Assembly: GCA_947644185.1 (NCBI GenBank)
Contig: CANRZC010000032.1
Location: forward strand, 1-12,692
Direction of reading: 5' to 3'
DNA: 12,692 bases
Source of the DNA: an uncultured Acetatifactor sp.
GTDB lineage: Bacteria > Bacillota > Clostridia > Lachnospirales > Lachnospiraceae
Below, piece after piece: positions 5,710-12,692 of the stretch. Numbering within the stretch: position 1 is the stretch's first letter; the number at the start of each line of letters is the position of its first letter. The notes under the pieces are model-generated. The model did not search any database. It was not told the DNA's origin and worked only from the letters and a program-made list of their open reading frames with translations. Made by a program: the position numbers and the translations under genes.

Positions 5710-6060
5710 CTACTTGTTCTTTTTTCCCTTTGCCTTATACTTGTCAATCTGTACGAAGTCATCCATCAATTCCAAAATCTTATCTCGGCCTGCCTGGTTA
5801 AGCTTTACATAGTTCTGCATCACGCGGTTCTCCAACAGCTGTGCCCCCAGAGAAGCCTCCTTCTCCAAAGAGGAGAAGTCCACCGGATTCAGGCTCAGCT
5901 TGTCGCACATCTTAATGACTGTCCCATAGGCCATGCCCTCTATACCGCGCTCCAATGCAGTCACCAATGTGCTGTAGGGAATATTCATCTCCAGAGCAAA
6001 CTGGCGGACGCTGCGATACTGACCCAAAATTTCCTTCTTTAAAACTTCTGCTTTTGTCAT
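5710..6060 (-). CDS. XRE-family helix-turn-helix regulator
   Basis: This 116-residue protein carries an N-terminal Cro/CI-type helix-turn-helix at about 16-62. Within it RSVRQFALEMNIPYSTL (16-32) forms the two DNA-binding helices and the AYGTVIKMCDKLSLNPVDF segment follows. The C-terminal part (about 63-105) is helical and acidic/basic mixed, with no recognisable ligand domain, and the end is lysine-rich. I chose MTKAEVL at 6060 over an upstream in-frame ATG because GGAGG at 6067-6071 lies 6 nt before it. Its promoter (6103-6131) overlaps a palindrome, so autorepression is likely. The target genes are unknown; the neighbouring secreted hydrolase upstream is a candidate. Confidence 0.85.
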   Translation of the reverse strand: MTKAEVLKKEILGQYRSVRQFALEMNIPYSTLVTALERGIEGMAYGTVIKMCDKLSLNPVDFSSLEKEASLGAQLLENRVMQNYVKLNQAGRDKILELMDDFVQIDKYKAKGKKNK

Positions 6061-6102
6061 TTCCTTCCTCCATATCAAGCAGCAAATCAAGTGTATAAGA
6101 AT

Positions 6103-6131
6103 AATATACGATTTTCCGTATGTTTTTTCAA
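6103..6131 (-). promoter_or_regulatory. Promoter of the XRE gene with overlapping operator palindrome
   Basis: On the minus strand TTGAAA (6126-6131) and TATATT (6103-6108) are 17 nt apart. An inverted repeat ATACG-N6-CGTAT (6106-6121) covers the spacer and enters the -10, the usual place for a repressor site. Initiation near 6096 gives a leader of about 36 nt. Confidence 0.7.
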
Positions 6132-6152
6132 GAGGTATCTATGAAATTAATC

Positions 6153-6180
6153 AAGAAAATTGAATATTTTAGATTTTCTT
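6153..6180. terminator. AT-rich inverted repeat at the end of the hydrolase gene
   Basis: AAGAAAAT (6153-6160) and ATTTTCTT (6173-6180) form an 8-bp stem with a 12-nt loop that overlaps the stop codon of the upstream gene. It is A/T-only apart from one pair and lacks a clear U-tract, so it is a weak terminator at best. Confidence 0.3.
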
Positions 6181-7114
6181 AAGAATTCGGGCTTAATCCA
6201 TATAGTTGAACCAGTTCCAGGAGGGTACTTTTGTAGAGATCTGCGGGTGTTACCACAATCCCGCCATCGCTGTCTATGTCATAGCCAAAGTGATGATAGG
6301 CATACCAGACCAGGTGAGCGCATTGGGTACTGGCGGGAATGCTGTCAGGATAGGATATTTCCGACAATGCCATCAGGCTATAGGGCAAGTCTGCCAGAGA
6401 TTCCCGGGCATAGGCAGCAATCTGTTCTCTGCGCTCCAAGGGTACATTCTTTAGCCGCAACAGCGCAAAGCCTGGATATTCCCGCCAATCTTCCAGAGAG
6501 CAAATTTTCGAGTCATAGCCTGGCATAATGGCCTCCAATGTCAATCCCTTCTCTGCGTCCACCACAATGGCTGCATGGCCGCTGCGCCAGCCAAAGAAAT
6601 GGCCGTTAAAGGTTATGAGAATATCCCCGGCCTGGACAGCAGGCAGGAAATCACAGGCAGGGCAGATAGAAGCGTCTAAAGCGGACAGATCGTACACTTT
6701 ATTTACTTTATTGTCAGAATTTTGCAGCACTGGCTCAATCTCTAATAATCTCTCACTTCGGACAAACAGATTATCATGGGTGCATTCCACCTCCACTCTG
6801 GCGAAGAATCGCTGCTGCAGAGCAAGAAGCGCATCCTGCTGCCCGGCGGCAAAAAGCTGGTCTACGCCGGCTTTGGTCAGGCCAGTCTGGAGAAATAGAG
6901 CTGTATAGTCTTCCTCTGTCAGGGATTGCTTTTGCAGCAAAGGGAGTATGTCTATCTGGGGATAATCCGGTGTGTAGTGCGCCTGGGCCTCTGCTGCAGC
7001 CGTCCACAGTGCCAAAGTGGCGGTTAGGACAGTCAGAAAGAGCAGAGTCCTTGTGAAAATGCGGACTATATGTTTTGTGTGGGATGATGAAATGTGATCG
7101 GAATCGGTTTTCAT
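6179..7114 (-). CDS. Secreted YiiX-like permuted NlpC/P60 cysteine hydrolase
   Basis: This 311-residue protein begins with a basic stretch and a hydrophobic segment (about 20-40) ending in A-x-A (AEAQA, 41-45), which fits a signal peptide or an N-terminal anchor. Residues about 160-290 look like a circularly permuted papain-like domain of the YiiX/NlpC-P60 superfamily. A histidine in SGHAAIV (His180) and a glutamate in LTLEA (Glu194) come first, and the nucleophile candidate Cys265 in STQCAHLVWYAY follows. Such enzymes cleave amide bonds in peptidoglycan, lipids or proteins; the substrate here is not known. Residues 46-155 are unrecognised and contain a CPAC motif (151-154). GGGGG at 7121-7125 precedes the ATG by 6 nt and lies inside a 10-bp inverted repeat. 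Confidence 0.75.
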   Translation of the reverse strand: MKTDSDHISSSHTKHIVRIFTRTLLFLTVLTATLALWTAAAEAQAHYTPDYPQIDILPLLQKQSLTEEDYTALFLQTGLTKAGVDQLFAAGQQDALLALQQRFFARVEVECTHDNLFVRSERLLEIEPVLQNSDNKVNKVYDLSALDASICPACDFLPAVQAGDILITFNGHFFGWRSGHAAIVVDAEKGLTLEAIMPGYDSKICSLEDWREYPGFALLRLKNVPLERREQIAAYARESLADLPYSLMALSEISYPDSIPASTQCAHLVWYAYHHFGYDIDSDGGIVVTPADLYKSTLLELVQLYGLSPNS

Positions 7115-7122
7115 GGGCAGCC

Positions 7123-7151
7123 CCCTAATACGTGTGGAATTCGTATTAGGG
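7123..7151 (-). promoter_or_regulatory. Perfect 10-bp inverted repeat over the ribosome binding site of the hydrolase gene
   Basis: CCCTAATACG (7123-7132) and CGTATTAGGG (7142-7151) are separated by 9 nt. On the minus-strand RNA the downstream arm includes most of the AGGGGG ribosome binding site, so the hairpin would sequester it. It could also be a DNA operator, since its inner arms ATACG/CGTAT match those at the XRE promoter. Confidence 0.6.
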
Positions 7152-7208
7152 TCTGCAGATTTGGAGATGATTATGCATGGAAAGGAAGAGTCCGCCCGGC
7201 AAACATAT

Positions 7209-8900
7209 TTATTCCCGCTTCCCGATCAGCACACGCTTTCCGCTGAAGGCAAAGCCATACTTTCGGATCCGCTCCGCAGGAAAGCCTTTCTCCAGCAGCA
7301 CCGCCTCGTATCGCTTCTCCTCAATCTGACACAGGGCTCTCTCTACTGTCTCCTCAAGGGTCTTCTCCCTTATTGGGTTATTTACCTTGAATTCTATGAT
7401 AATTGCGTCCGTGTCTCTCCGGGGCTCCAGGAGAATGTCATACCGCCCAAAACCGCTCTCTCGGTTGGAGGTAATGATGTATCTGTCTGCCAAATCCACC
7501 ATCAGGCCCAGGGCAAAGCCGTGGTAGAATCGCTCTGGCTCTGTTTCCTTTGATGGTTTCTCACCTGCGTCAAAGTTGCTGAAGGTGGCCAACGCTACCC
7601 GATTCATGTAGAGGTTCATAGCCTCTATGTCCCCTAACAGCAGCGCTTTGATAAAGGTATTGTAATGGGGCGTGTAGTCACGGAACCACCCGTCTATCAC
7701 TTTCTTAAACATAAGCCGCACTTCCCCATTGGTAAGCTTCAGGCCATATTCCCAGCGCTCACTGTCAGGTGACATCTCGCAGCTCTCCACTTTTAAGTAT
7801 CCGCTGGCCAGCAGCAGGCTCCAAATAGCACTCTGGCTGTAGTCAAGTTGGTCAAAGACAATCTGTTCGTCAATCTCCGTATAGAATGTTCCACCCTGAA
7901 GCAGATGCTCCATGGTCATTTTTACATCTGGGCTTCCCTCCCGAATCAGCTTGCCCACCAGACTATTGGAGCTGGTGTTGGCCCAGTAGGCGGCTAATTC
8001 CCCAGTCTTTAAATAGTTCAAAATAGACCAGGGATTATAGATGTCCCTCTGCTTTCCGAAGGTGAAACCATCATACCAGCTCTTCACTTCCTCCCTCCTG
8101 TTGCTCATCCCGTATTCATCCAGCGCGGCAAACACCTCCTGCTCTGTAAAACCGAAGCTGTCCCCATACGCCTCAGATGTGGTAGTCACAACTACCAGAT
8201 TGTTCAAATCGGAAAAAATAGACTCCCTGCTGACGCGCGTAATCCCGGTCATGATAGCCCGCTCCAGAGAGGGATTTGTCTTAAAGGTGGCGTTAAACAG
8301 ACTCCTGGTAAATTCCACCAGATCCCGCCAATAGCCATGCACATAGGCCTCCTGCAGCGGCGTGTCGTACTCATCCAAAAGGATGATGACCTTTTTCCCG
8401 TAGTAGCGAGAGATATATTCCGACAGTTGATTTATGGCCAGAGTCGCATCCACGTCTCCCATGGCAATGCTCTTCCTGCGGAAGGTATCCTTTTCCTGTT
8501 CCGTCAGATAATCTCCCTCCAACAAAAAAGCATACCTTGCATATTCACTGGCAATCAACTGACATATTTTCTCACGCGCATGCTGGTAGTCCTTCTCCTT
8601 CACGCCAGCAAAAGAGAGACTGATAACAGGCCAGGTCCCTTGTAGCCTCTGATACTCTTCCCCTTTCCAGATGGAAAGTCCCTGGAAGAGTTCGCCTTTC
8701 CCCACGTATCTCACGGAGAAAAAATGTTCCAACATGCTCAAGGTCAATGTCTTGCCAAAACGCCTGGGGCGGGCGATCAGGGTAACTACATCCCCACTTT
8801 CCCACCATTGCCTGATGAAGTCTGTCTTGTCAATATAAAAAAGATTTGCCTGAATCAACTGTTCAAAATCCTGATGCCCGATGCCCACGACCCTTGCCAT
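7209..8900 (-). CDS. AAA-ATPase-like / PD-(D/E)XK nuclease-like protein (DUF1703 type)
   Basis: This 563-residue protein belongs to a family common in gut Firmicutes and Bacteroidetes that pairs an AAA-ATPase-like domain with a C-terminal nuclease-like domain; its role is not established. A Walker A variant RPRRFGKT (44-51) and a Walker B VIILLDEYD (171-179) are present. The C-terminal domain shows the PD-(D/E)XK pattern, with Asp488 in GRYDILLEP and EFK at 503-505, so the nuclease site appears intact. I chose MARVVGIG at 8900 over a longer in-frame version because AGGAGG at 8907-8912 lies 6 nt before it. A promoter at 9049-9077 would lie at the very 5' end of the longer version. The hydrolase gene starts 94 nt downstream and may share its transcript. 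Confidence 0.85.
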   Translation of the reverse strand: MARVVGIGHQDFEQLIQANLFYIDKTDFIRQWWESGDVVTLIARPRRFGKTLTLSMLEHFFSVRYVGKGELFQGLSIWKGEEYQRLQGTWPVISLSFAGVKEKDYQHAREKICQLIASEYARYAFLLEGDYLTEQEKDTFRRKSIAMGDVDATLAINQLSEYISRYYGKKVIILLDEYDTPLQEAYVHGYWRDLVEFTRSLFNATFKTNPSLERAIMTGITRVSRESIFSDLNNLVVVTTTSEAYGDSFGFTEQEVFAALDEYGMSNRREEVKSWYDGFTFGKQRDIYNPWSILNYLKTGELAAYWANTSSNSLVGKLIREGSPDVKMTMEHLLQGGTFYTEIDEQIVFDQLDYSQSAIWSLLLASGYLKVESCEMSPDSERWEYGLKLTNGEVRLMFKKVIDGWFRDYTPHYNTFIKALLLGDIEAMNLYMNRVALATFSNFDAGEKPSKETEPERFYHGFALGLMVDLADRYIITSNRESGFGRYDILLEPRRDTDAIIIEFKVNNPIREKTLEETVERALCQIEEKRYEAVLLEKGFPAERIRKYGFAFSGKRVLIGKRE

Positions 8901-9048
8901 GATTTCCCTCCTGCTTTGCCTGTTTCCGAATAGATTCCATGATTCTTTTTCAGAACTTTGTGCCTTATATAAAAAGGAAGAATCTATCCATTTTATCTTT
9001 TGTAAACGCGCAAATATCATTCGCCCTGGATAAATCCTTCCCGCTATT

Positions 9049-9077
9049 ATCATAGCACATATTCTGTTTTCCGGCAA
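9049..9077 (-). promoter_or_regulatory. Promoter of the AAA/nuclease-like gene
   Basis: On the minus strand TTGCCG (9072-9077) and TATGAT (9049-9054) are 17 nt apart with a TGC extended -10. Initiation near 9042 leaves a leader of about 140 nt. In it ATAGATTC (8930-8937) and GAATCTAT (8980-8987) form a long-range inverted repeat. The gene is thus probably transcribed apart from the polysaccharide operon upstream. Confidence 0.7.
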
Positions 9078-9124
9078 TTACTTTTCCTGAGACAGAGATG
9101 TCTTCAAATCCTTCTCTACCTCTG

Positions 9125-10378
9125 TCAATCCCGCCCAAAGATATCCCTGGTATAAACCTTGTCCCGCACATCATCCAGGCAACCGTCATACCGGTTTGCC
9201 AGAATCACCTGACTTATGCGCTTGAACTCAGCCAAATCATTGACAATTCTGCTGCCAAAGAAGGTCTCCCCATCCTCCAGGGCTGGCTCATAGATCACCA
9301 CGCAAGCCCCCTTCGCCTTGATGCGCTTCATCACCCCCTGAATGGAGCTCTGGCGGAAATTGTCGCTGCCGCTCTTCATGGCCAGCCGGTATACCCCGAT
9401 GGTCACAGGGTGCTCTTTTGTGCTCCTGTATTGATTATTGCCGGCATAGTCGTAGTACCCTGCCTTATCCAGAACTCTGTCCGCAATGAAATCCTTTCTG
9501 GTCCGATTGCTCTCCACAATAGCTTCGATAAGGTTTTCCGGCACATCCTGGTAATTGGCCAAAAGCTGCTTTGTGTCCTTTGGCAGGCAGTACCCTCCGT
9601 AGCCAAAGCTAGGGTTATTATAGTGAAACCCGATCCGGGGATCCAGGCATACGCCTTGAATAATCTGGCCGGTATCCAGGCCTTTCATCTCCGCATAAGT
9701 ATCCAGTTCATTAAAATAGCTCACCCGCAGGGCCAGGTAGGTATTGGCAAACAGCTTCACTGCCTCCGCCTCCGTAAAGCCCATGTACAGGGTATCAATC
9801 TTCTCCTTCAAGGCTCCTTCTTTTAGCAGATCCGCAAAAGTATGGGCCGCTTCCACCAGGTGCGAGTCCTCCAGATCTGTGCCTACAATGATCCGACTGG
9901 GGTAGAGATTGTCATATAAGGCCTTTGTCTCCCGCAGAAATTCTGGGCTGAAGAGGATATTTGGGCTGCCTGTTTTCTCTCTGATCGCCTTCGTATATCC
10001 CACTGGAATCGTACTTTTGATCACCATAATGGCCTGGGGGTTTACTTCCATTACCAGGGCAATTACGTCTTCCACGGCACTTGTGTCAAAATGTTGGGTG
10101 GCGGAATCATAATTGGTAGGAACCGCAATGACTACAAAGTCTGCTGCGCTGTAGGCGGCTTTGGCGTCCAGGGTTGCTGTCAGGTTCAGGGACTTTTCCG
10201 CAAAATATTTTTCTATCAGGTCGTCCTGAATGGGGGATTGCTTTCTGTTTAGCTTCTCTACTTTCTCTGGAACAATATCCACTGCAAGGACTTTATGTTT
10301 TTGGGCCAAAAGGATCGCTATGCTTAACCCCACATACCCCATACCTGCTACTGCTATTGTATCTTTTGGAATCAACAT
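9125..10378 (-). CDS. ugd: UDP-glucose 6-dehydrogenase (HasB/Ugd type)
   Basis: This 417-residue enzyme oxidises UDP-glucose to UDP-glucuronate with two NAD+, supplying uronic acid for surface polysaccharide. The N-terminal Rossmann motif GMGYVGLS (12-19) binds NAD. STIPVGYTK (122-130), SPEFLRE (144-150) and EAVKLFANTYLALRV (205-219, with the catalytic lysine) are conserved. The nucleophile is Cys264 in GGYCLPKDTKQL. The pattern is closest to the streptococcal HasB/Cap3A group as I recall it, rather than to UDP-ManNAc dehydrogenases. An AAGGAG ribosome binding site (10385-10390) precedes the ATG by 6 nt. It follows the LicD fusion gene by 37 nt and is therefore in the same operon. A 7-bp stem (9091-9097/9120-9126) overlaps the stop codon but has no U-tract. 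Confidence 0.93.
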   Translation of the reverse strand: MLIPKDTIAVAGMGYVGLSIAILLAQKHKVLAVDIVPEKVEKLNRKQSPIQDDLIEKYFAEKSLNLTATLDAKAAYSAADFVVIAVPTNYDSATQHFDTSAVEDVIALVMEVNPQAIMVIKSTIPVGYTKAIREKTGSPNILFSPEFLRETKALYDNLYPSRIIVGTDLEDSHLVEAAHTFADLLKEGALKEKIDTLYMGFTEAEAVKLFANTYLALRVSYFNELDTYAEMKGLDTGQIIQGVCLDPRIGFHYNNPSFGYGGYCLPKDTKQLLANYQDVPENLIEAIVESNRTRKDFIADRVLDKAGYYDYAGNNQYRSTKEHPVTIGVYRLAMKSGSDNFRQSSIQGVMKRIKAKGACVVIYEPALEDGETFFGSRIVNDLAEFKRISQVILANRYDGCLDDVRDKVYTRDIFGRD

Positions 10379-10415
10379 TTTTAGCTCCTTCCCTTAATGG
10401 CTGCTTTGTATTTTA

Positions 10416-12416
10416 CTATTTTTCTGCAGTCTCGCTGGCAGAAGCACTGCGTCTTTGCTCTTCCGTTCGCAAAATCCACTCCATCTCCTGCACATATATT
10501 TTATAATCATGGATGCCCATTTGATCAAGCTGCTCCGAGATCTCCCGATAATAATAGCTGCAGATAATCAGTCTCCTTTTGTCTATGGGAACCTCTAGAA
10601 TCTCCTTTGGCTCTCGAATCGGAATTCCCATTCGGGAACGCCCCCATTTATTCTCATCATTATCCACCAAAAAGGCTGGGCGGTACTTATCCCCATACTT
10701 TTTCATATAATCCTCAAACATCAGCCCCGCACCGAACAGGATAATTTTTTTCCCTTTTATGTCTGCAAAGGTATCACATAAAAGTTCTACATATTCGGTA
10801 TACGGCCTATCGGGATCATAAATTCCCCGGTGTTTTGGCTTTCGCTCTTCCTGGGGTGGGTATTTCATATAATCCTTTCCCATTATGGCAAACAGATAGT
10901 TCTCATATCCCACTGGCACCGGCACTTTGCGGCCTGCAAATGTAAGCTCTGACACACCTGCAAAATCGGAGGCAAGCAACCGCCTGTATTTACCCATTCC
11001 GGTAAAAAAGGCAATCTGATCAGATTCTCCATCCGTGTACATACGCTGAGCAGTCTCCAACAGCCTACAGAGCTTCCCGTGGCTGAAGCACCCTGCCAAC
11101 AGACGATACCATCTCCATTTCCATGTGCTCATACCTCCAAAGGCTTTGTAATCCCTGCCATATATTTTTGCATACAACAATCTCTGCAGATGACGTATCC
11201 GCTTCTCCTTTGCCGCAAACCTTCTCTCGTCCGGCGTGCACTTGTCAAAGGGCAGAATGTCCACCCAGATCCCCAGATTCCCTTGATGTCCCATCTCCCG
11301 AGGCTCTATGGCCGTGGTCTGGCCATTGCGGATACGGGCATAGCCTCCCCAGAATAGGTCCTTCTCGGTAGATGAGGTATGGATCGACATAGGGGATGGC
11401 AATTCTTTAGCCGCCAATTCCACGAATTGCTCGTAGTCATCTCTGGGCATAGCAATGTCCAAGTCATCATCCCAAGGGATAAATCCCTGATGCCGCATCG
11501 CCCCAAGAAGGCTCCCGTGCACAAGAAAATACCGCAGCTTGTGCTTTTTGCAGATGCCATCCACTTCATCCAGCATAGTGAGCTCCACCTGCCAGGTCCG
11601 CTTCATTTTGTCTGAAACGGCATAGCCATGGGGCTCTGCTGCAGCTTCCACAGGCTTTCCCACGTTTCTAATCTGTGTGGAACTGATAGCTTTGGTATAC
11701 TCAAAAAACTCCATGTTTGAGCCTACCGCTTTTAGCTCCTGCAGATCCTTCGTCCAGTCCTTTCCATGATCATTGCCGGAAAAATGACAATCAAAATGAT
11801 ATCTCTTCCAAGCATTTATCTTTCGCGTATTGGAAAAATCTACCGGCACTACCCTATCCACATAGGAGACTGCTCTCACAATGGCGGCCCGCTGGGCATA
11901 GGGAATCACCGGCTTTCTTTTCTTGAAATGCTCCACCAGCTCATCTGTCAGCACACCGGCAATCAAATATTCGCAACGGCTTTTCGCATTGCGCAAGAGG
12001 TTTAGATGCCCTATGTGAAACAGGTCAAACGCGCCGGGTACATAGCCGATCTGGTAAGGCTTTGTCTTTGAAGATGTCTGGGCCAGCCTCCATTTTCCAT
12101 CCACCAGTTCCATAGGCTTGGCATCTTCTATAGGCAGAGGTCTGTGATATTGATAGTCTGTGATTTCCATCCCCTCCAACTGCTTTCCGATCTCCCCATG
12201 GCTGGCAGCGCAGATAATCACATAGAAGCTCTCCCGTTCTCTGTCTCGCAGTACCTCCGGCTCATAGATCTTCACACCGCATTTTACACTGCCTGCCTTT
12301 GTCACATCATTATCCACAGCGAACAAAGGCCTGCCAAACTCCTCCTGCCCATAACACAGCATGTAATTTTCAAAATATTTTCCTGTGCCAAAAAGCACAA
12401 TATCTTTCTTTCCCAT
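10416..12416 (-). CDS. Four-domain cytidylyltransferase-LicD fusion with duplicated flanking Rossmann-like domains
   Basis: This 666-residue protein has four parts. An N-terminal Rossmann-like domain (about 3-95) carries FGTG (9-12) and VDND (34-37). A nucleotidyltransferase of the cytidylyltransferase family (about 120-255) has GAFDLFHIGH (128-137) and ISSTQIR (244-250), and would make a CDP-activated alcohol such as CDP-choline or CDP-glycerol. A LicD domain (about 275-530) has HGSLLGAMRHQGFIPWDDDLDI (300-321) and would transfer the phospho-alcohol to a glycan. A C-terminal domain (about 557-642) repeats the first one, with FGAG (561-564) and VDND (584-587). The ATG at 12416 is used because the only longer start is a GTG without a ribosome binding site that overlaps the upstream gene by 61 nt; the site at 12416 is itself weak. 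It lies in an operon with ugd. The exact alcohol is unknown. Confidence 0.85.
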   Translation of the reverse strand: MGKKDIVLFGTGKYFENYMLCYGQEEFGRPLFAVDNDVTKAGSVKCGVKIYEPEVLRDRERESFYVIICAASHGEIGKQLEGMEITDYQYHRPLPIEDAKPMELVDGKWRLAQTSSKTKPYQIGYVPGAFDLFHIGHLNLLRNAKSRCEYLIAGVLTDELVEHFKKRKPVIPYAQRAAIVRAVSYVDRVVPVDFSNTRKINAWKRYHFDCHFSGNDHGKDWTKDLQELKAVGSNMEFFEYTKAISSTQIRNVGKPVEAAAEPHGYAVSDKMKRTWQVELTMLDEVDGICKKHKLRYFLVHGSLLGAMRHQGFIPWDDDLDIAMPRDDYEQFVELAAKELPSPMSIHTSSTEKDLFWGGYARIRNGQTTAIEPREMGHQGNLGIWVDILPFDKCTPDERRFAAKEKRIRHLQRLLYAKIYGRDYKAFGGMSTWKWRWYRLLAGCFSHGKLCRLLETAQRMYTDGESDQIAFFTGMGKYRRLLASDFAGVSELTFAGRKVPVPVGYENYLFAIMGKDYMKYPPQEERKPKHRGIYDPDRPYTEYVELLCDTFADIKGKKIILFGAGLMFEDYMKKYGDKYRPAFLVDNDENKWGRSRMGIPIREPKEILEVPIDKRRLIICSYYYREISEQLDQMGIHDYKIYVQEMEWILRTEEQRRSASASETAEK

Positions 12417-12448
12417 ACATGCGTCCCGCTTTCTACACTTTGCGCCCT

Positions 12449-12692
12449 TTATTTCATCTCCAAGCGCTTCGCATTCTCCAACATCCTTTTTGTATCGACC
12501 TGCGTCCACTGATAAAACTGGCTGTATCTATCCTGGTTGCGTATTTCCCGCAGGAAACGCCTCTCCTCCTGTAAATAAATATCCCAGGTATCCTCCATAC
12601 TATATTTCTGCAGCAGCTTCTTCCTTGGATAATACTTCTCCGCATTGGGAGTAAAGCAATATATATAATAAATTGCCCGGAAAAGCACATAC
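12449..12692 (-). CDS. 3' end of an unrecognised gene (partial), upstream in the polysaccharide operon
   Basis: An open frame enters from the window edge and gives 80 residues before TAA at 12449-12451. It starts with a hydrophobic, tyrosine-rich stretch (VLFRAIYYIYCF). It continues as a charged, helical-looking tail rich in Lys, Arg, Glu and Gln, with YPRKKLLQKY and DTWDIYLQEERRFLREI. I do not recognise the family; a glycosyl- or phospho-transferase C-terminus would fit the neighbourhood but is not shown by the sequence. It ends 32 nt before the LicD fusion start on the same strand, so co-transcription is likely. Confidence 0.6.
   Translation of the reverse strand, partial: YVLFRAIYYIYCFTPNAEKYYPRKKLLQKYSMEDTWDIYLQEERRFLREIRNQDRYSQFYQWTQVDTKRMLENAKRLEMK

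Noticed and set aside
7152..7208. Separate promoter for the hydrolase gene (CATAAT box)
   Set aside because: No matching -35 box at 16-18 nt spacing was found, so read-through from the upstream gene is more likely.
8901..9077. N-terminal extension of the AAA/nuclease-like protein by 59 residues
   Set aside because: A strong AGGAGG site and MARV start at 8900 fit the family, and the extension covers an apparent promoter.
9091..9126. Hairpin at the ugd stop codon as an intrinsic terminator
   Set aside because: The stem is only 7 bp with a 22-nt loop and no U-tract on the minus strand.
12417..12509. Extended start of the LicD fusion protein 31 residues upstream
   Set aside because: The codon is GTG, no ribosome binding site precedes it, it overlaps the upstream gene by 61 nt, and the first domain begins only at the ATG at 12416.

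Overview
The window reads as a chromosomal segment of a low-to-mid GC Firmicute, most likely a Lachnospiraceae (Clostridium cluster XIVa) gut anaerobe. The reasons are the gene order rpmG-secE-nusG-rplK-rplA-rplJ-rplL-rpoB, strong AGGAGG ribosome binding sites throughout, extended -10 promoters, a recognisable L10 leader attenuator, and an rpoB N-terminus (MEKNRIRPTAG) of the type I recall from that family. The genus assignment is inference.

Positions 1-4108 (minus strand) hold the transcription/translation core cluster. A housekeeping promoter at 4080-4108, backed by helically phased A-tracts, starts rpmG-secE-nusG. A 165-nt structured leader precedes rplK-rplA. After rplA come three strong tandem hairpins without U-tracts. 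A second promoter (1483-1512) then opens the L10 leader, whose terminator and antiterminator are both visible, ahead of rplJ-rplL. A 13-bp terminator closes rplL. rpoB starts separately from its own promoter (224-252) through a structured leader of about 185 nt that itself carries a terminator-like hairpin. Only 11 rpoB codons lie inside the window.

Positions 4109-5655 (plus strand) carry a divergent gene for a FliD-like flagellar cap family protein. It is preceded by a textbook sigma-28 (SigD/FliA) promoter, TAAA-N15-GCCGATAA, which ties it to the late flagellar regulon. It converges on the following minus-strand genes at a hairpin.

Positions 5710-9077 (minus) hold a small XRE-type regulator with a palindrome over its own promoter, a secreted permuted NlpC/P60 (YiiX-like) cysteine hydrolase whose ribosome binding site lies in a 10-bp hairpin, and a large AAA-ATPase-like/PD-(D/E)XK protein of the DUF1703 type with its own promoter.

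Positions 9125-12692 (minus) are the end of a cell-surface polysaccharide operon: the 3' end of an unrecognised gene, a four-domain protein that joins a cytidylyltransferase and a LicD transferase between two copies of the same small Rossmann-like domain, and a HasB-type UDP-glucose 6-dehydrogenase. Together they suggest decoration of a uronic-acid-containing surface polymer with a CDP-activated phospho-alcohol such as phosphocholine.

The strongest candidates for something under-described are the four-domain LicD fusion, the rpoB leader, and the sigma-28 controlled FliD-like gene. No tRNA, rRNA, CRISPR, insertion sequence or phage gene was seen.
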